A DNA stretch of 64,000 bases from Nocardioides sp. Kera G14 (GCF_020715565.1 NZ_CP085839.1:248001-312000), one strand, 5' to 3'. Numbered from the stretch's first letter, positions 1 through 8,927 are shown. The notes: a model not told the origin generated them from the letters alone. Program-made: numbers and translations.

Positions 1-254
1 GTGGTGACCGTGCCGGCGCCGAGGGTGATCTCGGGGACCTCGTCGGCGATGGCACGCATCGCCTCGAGGGCCACGGGGGTGCGCAGCGTCAGCTCGATGA
101 CGGGCAGGCCGCCCTCGACGAGGGCGCGGGCCACGGGCACGGCGTGCGTCAGGTCCTCGATCACGACGACCGGGATGACGGGAGCGATGGAGAGCAGGTC
201 GGTGGGACCCGGCGGGTCGGTGGGGCGCGGCAGGGTGGTGCTGGCCTCAGGCAA
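1..254 (-). CDS. eda: KDPG aldolase, partial (3' end outside window)
   Basis: 2-dehydro-3-deoxyphosphogluconate aldolase cleaves KDPG to pyruvate and glyceraldehyde-3-phosphate, the last step of the Entner-Doudoroff pathway. The visible N-terminal 84 residues carry the family signature: a [10 protein letters not shown] strand, the [18 protein letters not shown] segment that holds the general-base Glu, and the LGAGTV strand. The likely start is TTG at 254, with an AAGGAG Shine-Dalgarno 7 nt upstream. The start overlaps the edd stop codon, so the two genes are translationally coupled. The gene is cut by the window edge, so the Schiff-base lysine region is not seen. Identity is strong from sequence and from the neighbour edd. 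Confidence 0.9.
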   Translation of the reverse strand, partial: MPEASTTLPRPTDPPGPTDLLSIAPVIPVVVIEDLTHAVPVARALVEGGLPVIELTLRTPVALEAMRAIADEVPEITLGAGTVT

Positions 255-2184
255 CGGAGGACTCCTTCGTGTGGGCGCCGACGGCGCTGGGGATGCTGGG
301 GGTACGCGGTCGCGCCAGCGGCTGGCTGGCGCTGGGGGTGGCGAAGACCGACGCGCCGAGGTCGGCCCGGCCGACGGCATGGCGGAACGCCGCGAAGAGT
401 TCGCGACCGGTGCCGACCCACTCCTCGTCGGACAGTGCCCGACCGGTGGCAGGACGGAAGGCGAGCTCCTCGGCAGGGACATCGATCGTCAGCACGCCGC
501 GATCGGCGTCGACGGTGACGAGGTCGCCGTCGCGGACCTTGGCGAGGACACCGCCGAGCGCGGCCTCGGGCGTCACGTGGATGGCGGCGGGCACCTTGCC
601 GGAGGCGCCGGACATGCGGCCGTCGGTGACGAGTGCGACCCGCTGGCCGCGGTCCTGAAGCACGCCGAGGGCCGGCGTCAGCTTGTGCAGCTCGGGCATG
701 CCGTTGGCGGCCGGGCCCTGGTAGCGCAGGACGGCGACGAAGTCGCGACCGTCGAGCGCCCCTGACGCGAAGGCGGCGAGGAAGTCGGCCTGGTCGTCGA
801 AGACGGCGGCCGGTGCCGACACGAAGCGGTGCTCCGGCTTCACGGCCGACACCTTGATCACCGACGTGCCGAGCGGGCCGTGGAGGACGCGGAGCCCACC
901 GTCGGCGGAGAACGGGTTGTCGACCGCGCGCAGCACGCTCTCGTCGTACGACGACGCCGGCCCGTCCACCCACACGACCCCGGGTTCGAGCGGGGTGGCG
1001 CCGAGGCCGAATCCATCGAGTTGTGGCTCCGACGTGTAGCGCGACAGCCCGCGGCCCATGATCGTCTGCACGTCCTCGTGCATCAGTCCGGCCGAGAGGA
1101 GGGTGCGGATCAGGAAGCCGATCCCACCGGCGGCGTGGAAGTGGTTCACGTCGGCCTCGCCGTTGGGATAGACCCGAGCGAGCAGTGGCACGACCGACGA
1201 CAGGTCGGAGAGGTCGTCCCACGTGAGGACGATGCCGGCCGCGCGGGCCATCGCGACCAGGTGCATCGTGTGGTTGGTCGAGCCGCCCGAGGCCAGCAGC
1301 GCCACGCAGGCGTTGACGATCGCGCGCTCGTCGACCATCTCACCGATACCCGGCCCGCCGTCCAGCGCCAGAGCGGTGACCTGGGCCGCGGTGGCGCGGG
1401 TGAGTGCCTCGCGCAGCTCCGTGCCCGGGTTGACGAAGGAGGAGCCGGGCAGGTGGAGGCCGAGCACCTCCATCAGCAGCTGGTTGGAGTTCGCGGTGCC
1501 GTAGAAGGTGCACGTGCCCGCCGAGTGGTACGAGGAAGACTCCGCGGCGAGCAGCTCCTCGCGGCCGACCTTGCCCTCGGCGTGGAGCTGGCGGATGCGC
1601 GACTTCTCCGCATTGGGCAGGCCCGAGGTCATCGGCCCGGCCGGCACGAACGCGGTGGGCAGGTGCCCGAAGGAGAGGGCGCCGATCACGAGCCCGGGGA
1701 CGATCTTGTCGCAGACGCCGAGCATGAGGGCGGCGTCGAACATGTCGTGCGAGAGCCCGATCGCGGCGGACATCGCGATGACGTCGCGGCTGAAGAGGGA
1801 GAGCTGCATGCCGTCGCGGCCCTGGGTGATGCCGTCGCACATGGCTGGGACGCCGCCGGCGACCTGGGCGAGGCCTCCGGCGCGGATGACGGCCTGCTTG
1901 AGGACCGGCGGGTAGGCGACGTACGGCGCGTGGGCGCTGAGCATGTCGTTGTAGCTCGTCACGATCGCGACGTTCGGTTTGCCGACGGGCGTGACGACCT
2001 GGAGTTCGCGCTTCTCCTCGACGGGAGCGGCGGCGAACCCGTGGGCGAGGTTGCCACAGCCGAGTCGGCCGCGGGCCGGACCGGCGAGGCGGGCCTCGCT
2101 CAGTCGCTGCAGGTAGGCCGTGCGGGTCGGGCGGCTGCGCTCGACGATCCGCTCGGTCACGGCGGTGAGAGTGGGATGGGTCAC
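247..2184 (-). CDS. edd: 6-phosphogluconate dehydratase
   Basis: Converts 6-phosphogluconate to KDPG in the Entner-Doudoroff pathway; member of the IlvD/Edd dehydratase family, which uses a [4Fe-4S] cluster. About 645 residues, slightly longer than usual (about 600-620) because of a proline/serine-rich tail. Visible family features are [11 protein letters not shown] near the N-terminus, the cluster segment [15 protein letters not shown], the VCDKIVPGL segment, [12 protein letters not shown], and the C-terminal [19 protein letters not shown] motif. The start is GTG at 2184; GTG at 2190 is also possible, and neither has a clear Shine-Dalgarno. It overlaps eda downstream and is divergent from a ROK regulator that probably controls it. 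Confidence 0.93.
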   Translation of the reverse strand: MTHPTLTAVTERIVERSRPTRTAYLQRLSEARLAGPARGRLGCGNLAHGFAAAPVEEKRELQVVTPVGKPNVAIVTSYNDMLSAHAPYVAYPPVLKQAVIRAGGLAQVAGGVPAMCDGITQGRDGMQLSLFSRDVIAMSAAIGLSHDMFDAALMLGVCDKIVPGLVIGALSFGHLPTAFVPAGPMTSGLPNAEKSRIRQLHAEGKVGREELLAAESSSYHSAGTCTFYGTANSNQLLMEVLGLHLPGSSFVNPGTELREALTRATAAQVTALALDGGPGIGEMVDERAIVNACVALLASGGSTNHTMHLVAMARAAGIVLTWDDLSDLSSVVPLLARVYPNGEADVNHFHAAGGIGFLIRTLLSAGLMHEDVQTIMGRGLSRYTSEPQLDGFGLGATPLEPGVVWVDGPASSYDESVLRAVDNPFSADGGLRVLHGPLGTSVIKVSAVKPEHRFVSAPAAVFDDQADFLAAFASGALDGRDFVAVLRYQGPAANGMPELHKLTPALGVLQDRGQRVALVTDGRMSGASGKVPAAIHVTPEAALGGVLAKVRDGDLVTVDADRGVLTIDVPAEELAFRPATGRALSDEEWVGTGRELFAAFRHAVGRADLGASVFATPSASQPLARPRTPSIPSAVGAHTKESSVA

Positions 2185-2223
2185 AGGCACTACGGTGACA
2201 GGAACTTTGGAACGATACAAGCA

Positions 2224-2252
2224 CCACTTATGTCTTTTGTGGATCAAAGTGG
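2224..2252. promoter_or_regulatory. Candidate operator between edd and ROK regulator
   Basis: The 106-bp divergent gap contains an inverted repeat, CCACTT at 2224-2229 and AAGTGG at 2247-2252, with an inner CTTTTG/CAAAG pair. A TATCGT -10-like box for edd lies at 2217-2212 on the minus strand. The AT-rich composition stands out in this GC-rich DNA. Binding by the adjacent ROK protein is inferred from position only. Confidence 0.45.
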
Positions 2253-2277
2253 AGAACGGACTGTGACCGCCCGGCCC

Positions 2278-2283
2278 TAGGAT
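2278..2283 (+). promoter_or_regulatory. -10 box of ROK gene (leaderless geometry)
   Basis: TAGGAT ends 7 nt before the ATG at 2291, and no Shine-Dalgarno is present. This is the spacing expected for a leaderless actinobacterial transcript that starts at the initiation codon. Confidence 0.5.
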
Positions 2284-2290
2284 CGCCGCC

Positions 2291-3463
2291 ATGCCCGATT
2301 CATGGCTGAGCCTGCGGAACGCCACGGCCGGCGATCTTCTCGACCTCGTGCGAAGCGGTCGCGCCTCGAGCCGCAGTGACCTGCAGCGCTTCACCGGCCT
2401 CTCGCGCACCGCCGTCAACGCGCGCGTGAGTGCCCTCGCCGACGCCGGTCTCCTCGAGTACGGCGACGAGCTGGCCTCCACCGGGGGGCGGCCGGCCGGC
2501 TCGCTGGTCCTGCGTGCCGACGCGGGCGTGGTGCTGGCCGCGGCGATCGGCCGCAGCCGCAGCCAGCTGGCCGTCTTCGACCTGCTCGGGCGCGAGCTCG
2601 CCGGGGACACACGCGACCACGTCGCCGGTGTCTCGGCCGAGGAGCTGATGCCGGAGATCGCGAAGCGGTTCGCCGCGCTGCTGGCCGAGGACGACCACAC
2701 CGTCCTCGGGGTCGGGATGAGCCTTCCGGGCGTGGTCGACGAGGAGCTCGGCGTCAGCGTGGACTCACCGATGATGGGCGGCTGGGACGGCATCGAGCTG
2801 TCGACGTACCTCGCTGGTGTGACGACCGCCCCCGTCTTCCTGGCCAACGACGCCGACGTGATGGCGCGCGCGGAGCTCTTCAGCGGCACGGACCTGCGCG
2901 ACTTCCTGGTGGTCAAGGCCTCCACCGGCCTCGGCATGGGCGTCGTCGCGGGCGGCCGGGTGCTGTCGGGCAGCCTCGGTGCGGCCGGCGAGATCGGGCA
3001 CACCCGGATCGGTGCCGGCGACCTGCCGTGCCGGTGCGGGTCGGCCGGCTGTCTCGAGTCCGTGGCCGGCGGTTGGGCACTGGTCAATGCGTTCAACGAC
3101 TCCGGCCGCGAGGCGGGGCACGTCCGCGACCTGGTCGGCTTCGCGCTCGCCGGTGACGCCGTCGCCCGCAACCTCCTACGCGAGTCCGGTCGCCACCTCG
3201 GCGAGGTCCTCGCGGTCGCGGTCAACCTGCTCAACCCCGAGGCCGTCGTCATCGGCGGTGACATGGGCGTCGCCTTCGAGACGTACGCCGCCGGCGTCCG
3301 CGAGACGCTCTATGCCCGTGCGACCGCGCTGGCGACACGGGACCTCCGCATCCTCTCGGCCGCGCAGGGTGACTCCTCCGGCCTGGTGGGCTGTGCGGCC
3401 CTCGCGCTCGACCACGTCCTCGCCCCGGGCGCCGTCGACACCCGTCTCGCCCAACCCGCCTGA
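2291..3463 (+). CDS. ROK-family transcriptional regulator
   Basis: A 390-residue repressor/kinase-fold protein. The N-terminal 70 residues form a MarR-like winged helix ([20 protein letters not shown], then [13 protein letters not shown]). Residues from about 85 onward form the ROK sugar-kinase fold, with [11 protein letters not shown], the sugar-site segment [14 protein letters not shown], the GEIGHTRIG segment and the zinc motif [13 protein letters not shown] regulators with an HTH usually repress carbohydrate genes and respond to a sugar or sugar phosphate. Being divergent from edd-eda, it likely regulates the Entner-Doudoroff genes; the ligand (gluconate or its phosphate) is a guess. The gene is probably leaderless. 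Confidence 0.88.
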   Translation: MPDSWLSLRNATAGDLLDLVRSGRASSRSDLQRFTGLSRTAVNARVSALADAGLLEYGDELASTGGRPAGSLVLRADAGVVLAAAIGRSRSQLAVFDLLGRELAGDTRDHVAGVSAEELMPEIAKRFAALLAEDDHTVLGVGMSLPGVVDEELGVSVDSPMMGGWDGIELSTYLAGVTTAPVFLANDADVMARAELFSGTDLRDFLVVKASTGLGMGVVAGGRVLSGSLGAAGEIGHTRIGAGDLPCRCGSAGCLESVAGGWALVNAFNDSGREAGHVRDLVGFALAGDAVARNLLRESGRHLGEVLAVAVNLLNPEAVVIGGDMGVAFETYAAGVRETLYARATALATRDLRILSAAQGDSSGLVGCAALALDHVLAPGAVDTRLAQPA

Positions 3464-3475
3464 CCTGCGCGGAGG

Positions 3476-4126
3476 TCAGTGCGCGAGCGCCTCGTGGACT
3501 GCTTCGACCGACGGTGCCGGCGGCAGTGGTTCCGGATCGGTCCGCGAGCGGAGCGCCTCGAGCTGCAGCGCGGCATAGCGCCGCCAGGCGTCGGAGCAGT
3601 GGTCGGCCGTGCGTCGCACGATCTCGGAGGTGCCGAGCAGGATCAGGGCCACGTCGGAACGGGTGATGTCGGGCCGCAGCCCGCCGCTGGCCCGCGCCCT
3701 CTCCAGCAGGTCCTCGATCCTGTCCTGGACGCTCACCTTCATGCGCTCGATCTCGTCGGAGCCGGGGAAGCGCTTCACGACCAGCTCGCGGAGCGCGGCG
3801 TCGGAGGCCTGCAGCTCGGTGAGGCCGAGCATCAGCGTGCGCACCCCCTCCCAGGGATCCGGTTCGGCACACGCCCGGTCGATGACCTCCAGGTAGGCGG
3901 CCCCGATCTTGCGCAGCGTGGCGACGACGAGGTCGCGCCGCGTGGGGAAACGGCGGTAGAGCGTCGCGATCCCGACGCCGGCCTCCCGGGCGACGTCCTC
4001 CAGCGGTACGTCGAGTCCGTGCGCGGCGAAGAGGCGGGCCGCGGCATCGACGATCCGCTCCCGGTTCCGGGCGGCATCGACGCGGAGTGCCCCGAAGCAC
4101 TCGGAGGAGGTCGCGGCGGGGCACAT
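3476..4126 (-). CDS. TetR/AcrR-family transcriptional regulator
   Basis: A 216-residue repressor with a classic TetR N-terminal HTH: a helix from RERIVDAAARLFAAHG, then LEDVAREAGVGIATLYRRFP, at about residues 20-65. The C-terminal ligand domain is of the SACE_7040/TetR_C type, including RPDITRSDVALILLG. Translation probably begins at ATG 4126, 6 nt after a TAGGAT -10 box, which suggests a leaderless mRNA. It is divergent from the PAP2 gene, and the gap holds two operator-like palindromes that are its probable targets. The inducer is unknown. It ends 12 bp from the convergent ROK gene. Confidence 0.88.
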   Translation of the reverse strand: MCPAATSSECFGALRVDAARNRERIVDAAARLFAAHGLDVPLEDVAREAGVGIATLYRRFPTRRDLVVATLRKIGAAYLEVIDRACAEPDPWEGVRTLMLGLTELQASDAALRELVVKRFPGSDEIERMKVSVQDRIEDLLERARASGGLRPDITRSDVALILLGTSEIVRRTADHCSDAWRRYAALQLEALRSRTDPEPLPPAPSVEAVHEALAH

Positions 4127-4132
4127 GCAGCC

Positions 4133-4138
4133 ATCCTA
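4133..4138 (-). promoter_or_regulatory. -10 box of tetR gene (leaderless geometry)
   Basis: On the minus strand TAGGAT occupies 4138-4133, followed by GGCTGC and the ATG at 4126. The exact 6-nt gap and the missing Shine-Dalgarno point to a leaderless transcript. Confidence 0.55.
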
Positions 4139-4140
4139 TC

Positions 4141-4198
4141 AAGTGGAGACGTCCCTCCGGTTGGTGCTAGCCTGCCAATCGGAGGCTTTCCTCCACTT
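4141..4198. promoter_or_regulatory. Paired operators between tetR and PAP2 gene
   Basis: Two copies of GGAG-N6-CTCC lie at 4145-4158 and 4181-4194, 36 bp apart. They are arranged so that the whole region is also a large inverted repeat: AAGTGGAG at 4141 against CTCCACTT at 4191-4198, with CCTCCG/CGGAGG inside. A TAGCCT -10-like box for the PAP2 gene (4168-4173) sits between the sites. This layout is typical of a TetR repressor controlling itself and a divergent target. Confidence 0.6.
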
Positions 4199-4216
4199 CC
4201 TCATGGGGTGGCGCAG

Positions 4217-4987
4217 ATGTCAATGACGGCGGTGACCCGTGCGCCTTGGGCGCGCCCGATGGTCGAGTTCGCCGGGCTGATCGCGATGGGGGCGGCGTAC
4301 ACGCTCATCCGGGCCCAGCAGGGGACCGACCCCGGCCAGGCGTTCGCGCACTCGGCGGCGATCTTCAGTCATGAGCACTGGCTCTTCGAACATCTGGAGC
4401 TGCCGTTCAACCACTGGATGGCGGCCACGACGCTGGTCGCAGTGCCCGCCTGCTACTTCTACGCCGTCTTCCACTACGTGATGACGCCCTTCGTCTTCGT
4501 GATGTCGTGGCGAGCCGGCGGCTGGGTCTATCGCCGTGGCTACTGGACCCTCGTGATCGCCTCGGGCGTCGCGCTCGTGCTCTACGCGACGTACGCCGCG
4601 GCGCCGCCGCGCCTGATGCCGGAGCTCGGCTCGATCGACGTCCTGCGCCGCTTCGCCGACTACGGCTGGTGGGGCGAGGCCGCCTCAGCGCCGCGCGCGA
4701 TCGGTGACGCCACGAACCAGTACGCCGCCATGCCCTCCCTCCACTTCGGCTGGTCACTGTGGTGCGCCATCCAGATGTGGAGCTTCGGTGGCCGGACGTG
4801 GCGCACCGTGGCCGTCCTCTACCCGACCGTCCAGGTGCTCGTCGTGATCGGCACCGCCAACCACTACCTGGGCGACGTCCTCGTCGGTGGCCTCTGCGTC
4901 CTCGCGGCGGAGGGGATCGTCCTCGCCGTACGCCGGGTGGCCCGCGTCCGGGGTGCCCGATTGGTGCTCAACACCGGGTCCCCGTAA
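4217..4987 (+). CDS. PAP2-superfamily membrane phosphatase / inositolphosphotransferase-like
   Basis: A 256-residue integral membrane protein with about six hydrophobic segments. The two hallmark PAP2 motifs are present: AMPSLHFGWS (PSxH, motif 2) and ANHYLGDVLVG (motif 3, with HxxxD). The segment FVFVMSW and the overall layout resemble the PAP2_3 group, which includes Aur1/Ipt1-type enzymes that move phosphoryl-inositol or dephosphorylate lipid phosphates. The substrate cannot be told from sequence. The ATG at 4217 has a GGGGTGG Shine-Dalgarno 5 nt upstream; ATG 4223 is in frame. It is probably repressed by the divergent TetR protein. Confidence 0.8.
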   Translation: MSMTAVTRAPWARPMVEFAGLIAMGAAYTLIRAQQGTDPGQAFAHSAAIFSHEHWLFEHLELPFNHWMAATTLVAVPACYFYAVFHYVMTPFVFVMSWRAGGWVYRRGYWTLVIASGVALVLYATYAAAPPRLMPELGSIDVLRRFADYGWWGEAASAPRAIGDATNQYAAMPSLHFGWSLWCAIQMWSFGGRTWRTVAVLYPTVQVLVVIGTANHYLGDVLVGGLCVLAAEGIVLAVRRVARVRGARLVLNTGSP

Positions 4988-4990
4988 GAT
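4961..4990 (+). promoter_or_regulatory. Promoter of tRNA-Trp/secE/nusG unit
   Basis: TTGGTG (4961-4966) and TAAGAT (4985-4990) are separated by 18 bp, a good housekeeping-sigma promoter. It overlaps the 3' end of the PAP2 gene and would start transcription about 25 nt before tRNA-Trp. Confidence 0.55.
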
Positions 4991-5020
4991 CCTCATCTGG
5001 TGGATTTCCGGATCCACCGA

Positions 5021-5093
5021 AGGGCACTAGCTCAATTGGCAGAGCATCGGCCTCCAAAGCCGAGGGTTGGGGGTTCAAGTCCCTCGTGCCCTG
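5021..5093 (+). tRNA. tRNA-Trp (CCA)
   Basis: A 73-nt cloverleaf. Acceptor arms AGGGCAC and GTGCCCT pair fully, and the anticodon stem TCGGC/GCCGA encloses loop CTCCAAA with anticodon CCA at 5054-5056. The T arm contains GGTTCAAGT. CCA is not encoded. Its position directly before secE is the common actinobacterial arrangement. Confidence 0.97.
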
Positions 5094-5117
5094 CACCGAC
5101 GTTGGACGAGGAGAGGC

Positions 5118-5363
5118 ATGTCCGAGAGCACGACCACCCCGGCACCGCGGAAGCGGACCCCGGGGGAGAAGCGCACCAGCCCCTTCACGTTCTACCGGCA
5201 GGTGGTCGCAGAGCTGCGGAAGGTCGTCTGGCCGACGCAGCAGCAGCTGACCACCTATTTCATCGTCGTCCTCGTGTTCGTCCTGATCCTGATGGCCATC
5301 GTGTCGCTCCTCGACCTGGGGCTCGGCAAGTTGTTCTTCCAGATCTTCGGCGGACGAGACTGA
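5118..5363 (+). CDS. secE: Preprotein translocase subunit SecE
   Basis: An 81-residue single-pass membrane protein of the SecYEG channel. The cytosolic segment [20 protein letters not shown] carries the conserved amphipathic WP motif, followed by one transmembrane helix ([18 protein letters not shown]). The polar Ser/Thr/Pro-rich N-terminus is usual in actinobacteria. Start ATG 5118 has a GAGGAGAGG Shine-Dalgarno. It lies between tRNA-Trp and nusG in the standard secE-nusG-rplKA order. Confidence 0.96.
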   Translation: MSESTTTPAPRKRTPGEKRTSPFTFYRQVVAELRKVVWPTQQQLTTYFIVVLVFVLILMAIVSLLDLGLGKLFFQIFGGRD

Positions 5364-5392
5364 CGATCACCCGAGAGTTGATGGAGCAAAGC

Positions 5393-6157
5393 GTGTCTGA
5401 GCAGGAGATCGAGGCCACCGAGGTCACCACCGACGAGGTGGAGGCGACCGAGGTGTCCGAGGAGACCCCCGAGGTCGAGGCTGCCGTCGAGGAGCCGACC
5501 GAGGAGCCCGCCGAGGACGACGCGCTCGAGGCGTTCCGTCGCGAGCTGTGGGCCAAGCCCGGTGACTGGTACGTCGTGCACACGTACTCCGGCATGGAGA
5601 ACCGGGTGAAGTCCAACCTGGAGAACCGCATCATCTCCCTCAACATGGAGGACTACATCCACGAGATCGTGGTCCCCACCGAAGAGGTCTTCGAGATCAA
5701 GAACGGCCAGCGCAAGAAGGTCAAGCGCACCGTCCTGCCCGGCTACGTCCTCGTCCGCATGGACCTGACCGACGAGTCGTGGGCCGCGGTCCGCCACACG
5801 CCGAGCGTGACCGGCTTCGTCGGTCACCAGCACCAGCCGGTCCCGCTCTCGATGACCGAGGTCGAGAACATGCTCGCCCCGGCCGTCGTCGCCGCTGCCG
5901 AGGCCGAGGCCGAGGCTGCTGCCGCGGGCACCGCCGACAAGGGTGGCGCCGGCACGATCCTCGCGTCGAAGAAGCCGGTCGAGGTCGCGGACTTCAACGT
6001 CGGCGACTCCGTCATGGTGGTCGACGGCCCGTTCGCGACGCTGCACGCGACCATCACCGAGATCAACGCCGAGTCGCAGCGCCTCAAGGCCCTCGTCGAG
6101 ATCTTCGGTCGCGAGACGCCGGTCGAGCTCAGCTTCAACCAGGTCAGCAAGGTCTGA
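5393..6157 (+). CDS. nusG: Transcription termination/antitermination factor NusG
   Basis: Binds elongating RNA polymerase and links it to Rho or ribosomes. After a Glu/Thr/Val-rich acidic N-terminal extension of about 55 residues comes the NGN domain ([39 protein letters not shown]). An Ala/Glu-rich linker follows (about residues 165-205), then the KOW domain ([20 protein letters not shown]). The acidic extension and linker are typical of actinobacterial NusG. GTG 5393 was chosen because GGAG lies 6 nt upstream; ATG 5381 is an alternative. Confidence 0.95.
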   Translation: MSEQEIEATEVTTDEVEATEVSEETPEVEAAVEEPTEEPAEDDALEAFRRELWAKPGDWYVVHTYSGMENRVKSNLENRIISLNMEDYIHEIVVPTEEVFEIKNGQRKKVKRTVLPGYVLVRMDLTDESWAAVRHTPSVTGFVGHQHQPVPLSMTEVENMLAPAVVAAAEAEAEAAAAGTADKGGAGTILASKKPVEVADFNVGDSVMVVDGPFATLHATITEINAESQRLKALVEIFGRETPVELSFNQVSKV

Positions 6158-6174
6158 TCCGATCCGGATTTTGG

Positions 6175-6205
6175 AAAGTCTCCGGCTGATGCCGGAGACT
6201 TTTCT
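6175..6205 (+). terminator. Hairpin between nusG and rplK
   Basis: A perfect 12-bp stem AAAGTCTCCGGC (6175-6186) with TGAT loop and GCCGGAGACTTT (6191-6202), followed by a pyrimidine run. It has intrinsic terminator or attenuator form and would reduce readthrough into rplKA. Confidence 0.75.
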
Positions 6206-6298
6206 CTTGGTGGACTCGCCGGTCGACGTACGTCGGCGAAGGAGTCAGTGGCAGAGGCACCCGCCTCGTCATGACCACGAGTAAGAAAGAAGAGAGCA

Positions 6299-6727
6299 AT
6301 GCCTCCCAAGAAGAAGATCGCCGCGCTCGTCAAGGTGCAGCTCCAGGCTGGCGCCGCCACCCCGGCCCCGCCGGTCGGTACGGCCCTCGGCCCGCACGGC
6401 GTCAACATCATGGAGTTCTGCAAGGCGTACAACGCCCAGACGGAGTCCATGCGCGGCAACGTGATCCCCGTCGAGATCACCATCTATGAAGACCGCAGCT
6501 TCGACTTCATCACGAAGACCCCGCCGGCCGCGGAGCTGATCAAGAAGGCCGCCGGCCTGGCCAAGGGTTCGTCGGTCCCGCACAAGGACAAGGTCGGCAA
6601 GCTGACCAAGGACCAGATCCGCGAGATCGCCACCACCAAGCTTCCCGACCTCAACGCCAACGACGTCGAGGCCGCCATGAAGATCGTCGAGGGCACCGCC
6701 CGCTCGATGGGCGTCACCACCGACTGA
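6299..6727 (+). CDS. rplK: 50S ribosomal protein L11
   Basis: Binds the GTPase-associated region of 23S rRNA. At 142 residues it has normal length. Visible features are the start [18 protein letters not shown], the proline-rich [13 protein letters not shown] segment of the N-terminal domain where thiostrepton acts, and the C-terminal rRNA-binding domain ending [13 protein letters not shown]. The ATG follows GAAAGAAGAGAGCA. It forms a pair with rplA about 60 bp downstream. Confidence 0.98.
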   Translation: MPPKKKIAALVKVQLQAGAATPAPPVGTALGPHGVNIMEFCKAYNAQTESMRGNVIPVEITIYEDRSFDFITKTPPAAELIKKAAGLAKGSSVPHKDKVGKLTKDQIREIATTKLPDLNANDVEAAMKIVEGTARSMGVTTD

Positions 6728-6786
6728 ACGTGGGAGAGCCGCGCTGGCTCGTTCACCACACCTCCATATCTACTTAAGGAATCACC

Positions 6787-7500
6787 ATGCAGCGCAGCAA
6801 GACCTACCGCGCCGCGGCTGAGACGTTCGACAAGAACGAGATCCACAGCCCGCTGGCCGCGATCAAGATCGCCAAGGGTTCGAGCAAGAAGAAGTTCGAC
6901 GAGACCGTGGACGTCGTCATGCGTCTCGGCGTCGACCCCCGCAAGGCCGACCAGATGGTCCGTGGCACCGTCTCCCTGCCGCACGGCACGGGTAAGACCG
7001 TCCGCGTCATCGTCTTCGCGAACGCCGACAAGGCCGAGGAGGCCCGCGCCGCCGGTGCCGACGAGGTCGGTGGCGACGAGCTCATCGAGCGCGTGGCCGG
7101 CGGCTGGACCGACTTCGACGCCGCAGTCGCGACGCCGGACCTCATGGGCAAGGTCGGCAAGGTCGCCCGCATCCTCGGCCCGCGTGGCCTGATGCCGAAC
7201 CCGAAGACCGGCACCGTCACGGCTGACGTCGCCAAGGCCGTCACCGACATCAAGGGCGGCAAGATCGAGTTCCGTGTGGACCGTCACGCCAACCTGCACT
7301 TCATCATCGGCAAGGCCTCCTTCACCGAGGCCCAGCTCGCGGAGAACTACGCCGCGGCGCTCGAGGAGGTGCTTCGTCTGAAGCCGGCCAGCTCCAAGGG
7401 CCGTTACGTCAAGAAGGTCACCGTCTCCACGACGATGGGCCCGGGCGTCCAGGTCGACCCCAACCGCACGAAGAACGTTGCGGGCGAGGACGAGGCCTGA
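6787..7500 (+). CDS. rplA: 50S ribosomal protein L1
   Basis: Forms the L1 stalk next to the E site; in many bacteria it also autoregulates the L11 operon. 237 residues, normal length. Conserved segments are [31 protein letters not shown], the [17 protein letters not shown] rRNA-binding motif, and the [15 protein letters not shown] end region. ATG 6787 follows an AAGGAA Shine-Dalgarno. A strong hairpin lies 28 bp after the stop. Confidence 0.98.
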   Translation: MQRSKTYRAAAETFDKNEIHSPLAAIKIAKGSSKKKFDETVDVVMRLGVDPRKADQMVRGTVSLPHGTGKTVRVIVFANADKAEEARAAGADEVGGDELIERVAGGWTDFDAAVATPDLMGKVGKVARILGPRGLMPNPKTGTVTADVAKAVTDIKGGKIEFRVDRHANLHFIIGKASFTEAQLAENYAAALEEVLRLKPASSKGRYVKKVTVSTTMGPGVQVDPNRTKNVAGEDEA

Positions 7501-7527
7501 GCTTCGCTCTGATCCACTGCTTCACCC

Positions 7528-7560
7528 GAAGGGGCTCCGCCGATTTGGCGGGGCCCCTTC
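7528..7560 (+). terminator. Hairpin after rplA
   Basis: A 14-bp stem, GAAGGGGCTCCGCC (7528-7541) against GGCGGGGCCCCTTC (7547-7560), with one T/G pair and a GATTT loop. There is no U-tract, so it may work as a GC-rich or Rho-assisted terminator, as is common in high-GC actinobacteria. Confidence 0.7.
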
Positions 7561-7574
7561 GTCGTCCGTATGGT

Positions 7575-7768
7575 TGCTCCTGAAACCAGAGACCGCCGGT
7601 TGTCTGAGGGCCCCGCCCGATGACCGAAGGCTCCGAAGAGATTCGGACGGCCCGCGCAGGATTCAGAGCAGCACCGGTTCGCCGATGTCCACGCCCTGAG
7701 CACTGCGCTCAGGGCGTTCGTGTTTCCCGGAGTGGACCGGGGGTCTCGCCCACGGAAGAAGGAGACCC
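7575..7768 (+). promoter_or_regulatory. rplJ 5' leader, putative L10 leader with attenuator-like hairpin
   Basis: About 200 nt of untranslated DNA separate the rplA hairpin from rplJ. A TATGGT -10-like box lies at 7568-7573. The leader contains an 11-bp perfect stem, ACGCCCTGAGC (7691-7701) with GCTCAGGGCGT (7707-7717), followed by TTCGTGTTT. The region has the place and size of the ribosomal-protein L10 leader, which binds L10(L12)4 and represses its own operon. The exact L10-binding kink-turn was not assigned by eye. Confidence 0.5.
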
Positions 7769-8419
7769 ATGGCGCGGGCAGATCGCAACGCGGCCGTCGC
7801 GGAGATCGTTGACGAGTTCAACGCCTCCGACGGTGCCGTGCTGACCGAGTACCGCGGTCTCACCGTCAAGGAGCTGCAGACGCTGCGTCGCTCCCTCGGT
7901 GCGAACGCCAACTACGCCGTGGTCAAGAACACGCTGACCCAGATCGCCGCCCAGCAGGCCGGCATCGAGGGTCTCGACGACTACCTCGCCGGCCCCACCG
8001 CCGTCGCCTTCATCAAGGGTGACGCTGTTGAGGTCGCCAAGGGTCTGCGTGACTTTGCCAAGGCCAACCCCGCTCTTGTGATCAAGGGCGGTTTCCTGGA
8101 CGGCAAGGCGCTCGACGCTGCTGAGGTGGGCAAGCTTGCCGACCTCGAGTCGCGTGAGGTGCTCCTTGCCAAGCTTGCCGGCGCCATGCAGGCGTCGCTG
8201 GCCCAGGCGCTCTACGTCTTCAACGCCCTGCCCACGAAGGCGGCTGCTCTCGCCGCCGCCCTCGAGGCCAAGGCGACCGAAGACCCCACGATCCTCGCAG
8301 GTGGTGCCGGTAACCCGGTTGCTGCCGAGGAGGCAACTCCGGCCGCGGACGACACCGCTGCCGACACCACCGAAGAGGTCACTGCCGAGGCTGACGCCCC
8401 GGTGGAGACCGAGAACTGA
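7769..8419 (+). CDS. rplJ: 50S ribosomal protein L10
   Basis: Base of the L7/L12 stalk. The 216 residues exceed the usual 165-180 because of an acidic Ala/Thr/Glu-rich C-terminal extension after about residue 175 ([20 protein letters not shown]). The core is conserved: [40 protein letters not shown], and the helix region [19 protein letters not shown] that holds L12 dimers. ATG 7769 is preceded by AGAAGGAGAC. Co-transcribed with rplL. Confidence 0.97.
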   Translation: MARADRNAAVAEIVDEFNASDGAVLTEYRGLTVKELQTLRRSLGANANYAVVKNTLTQIAAQQAGIEGLDDYLAGPTAVAFIKGDAVEVAKGLRDFAKANPALVIKGGFLDGKALDAAEVGKLADLESREVLLAKLAGAMQASLAQALYVFNALPTKAAALAAALEAKATEDPTILAGGAGNPVAAEEATPAADDTAADTTEEVTAEADAPVETEN

Positions 8420-8432
8420 AAGGAAGCCGACC

Positions 8433-8825
8433 ATGGCTAAGCTCAGCACCGCAGAGCTGCTCGACGCGTTCAAGGAGCTCACCCTCATCGAGCTCTCCGA
8501 GTTCGTGAAGGAGTTCGAGGAGACGTTCGGCGTCACCGCCGCCGCTCCTGTCGCCGTTGCCGCGGCGCCCGCCGCTGGTGGCGCCGCTGGTGGCGCCGAG
8601 GCCGCCGCCGAGAAGGACGAGTTCGAGGTTGTCCTCGAGTCCGCCGGCGACAAGAAGATCAACGTCATCAAGGAGGTGCGCGCCCTGACCTCCCTCGGTC
8701 TGAAGGAGGCCAAGGACCTCGTCGAGGCCGCGCCGAAGACGATCCTCGAGAACGCCAACAAGGAGACCGCCGAGAAGGCCAAGGAGGCCCTCGAGGCCGC
8801 CGGCGCCAAGGTCACCCTCAAGTGA
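8433..8825 (+). CDS. rplL: 50S ribosomal protein L7/L12
   Basis: Stalk protein that recruits translational GTPases. 130 residues: N-terminal dimerisation helices ([20 protein letters not shown]), an Ala/Gly-rich hinge (about residues 38-60), and the globular C-terminal domain ([20 protein letters not shown], then [14 protein letters not shown]). Start ATG 8433 with GAAAGGAAG upstream. Ends just before a strong terminator. Confidence 0.98.
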   Translation: MAKLSTAELLDAFKELTLIELSEFVKEFEETFGVTAAAPVAVAAAPAAGGAAGGAEAAAEKDEFEVVLESAGDKKINVIKEVRALTSLGLKEAKDLVEAAPKTILENANKETAEKAKEALEAAGAKVTLK

Positions 8826-8840
8826 TCTAGCTCCATCTCC

Positions 8841-8880
8841 AGAAAGCCCCTTCGCGCCCGGCGCGGAGGGGCTTTCTTTC
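8841..8880 (+). terminator. Intrinsic terminator after rplL
   Basis: A 17-bp stem with a single T/G pair: arms 8841-8857 and 8861-8877 (AGAAAGCCCC against GGGGCTTTCT at the ends), loop CCG, then TTCTTG. It ends the rplJL transcript. Confidence 0.9.
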
Positions 8881-8894
8881 TTGCTACTTTCGCG

Positions 8895-8900
8895 TAACCT
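8895..8900 (+). promoter_or_regulatory. -10 box of the mce operon
   Basis: TAACCT lies 28 nt before the mceG start, with GGGAG as Shine-Dalgarno between them. The matching -35 region falls inside the rplL terminator and is weak (TTTCTT-like), so transcription of the operon may be modest or activator-dependent. Confidence 0.4.
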
Positions 8901-8927
8901 GCGTCACACGCAAACGTTGGGAGTGGC

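Noticed and set aside
247..3264. A 1005-codon minus-strand open frame extending edd far upstream
   Set aside because: The upstream third runs antisense through the ROK gene and has low-complexity composition; family similarity starts at about 2184.
4999..5018. GGTGGAT/ATCCACC hairpin before tRNA-Trp as a terminator
   Set aside because: Only 7 bp, no T-run, and it lies just downstream of the tRNA promoter, so it is more likely chance or a leader feature.
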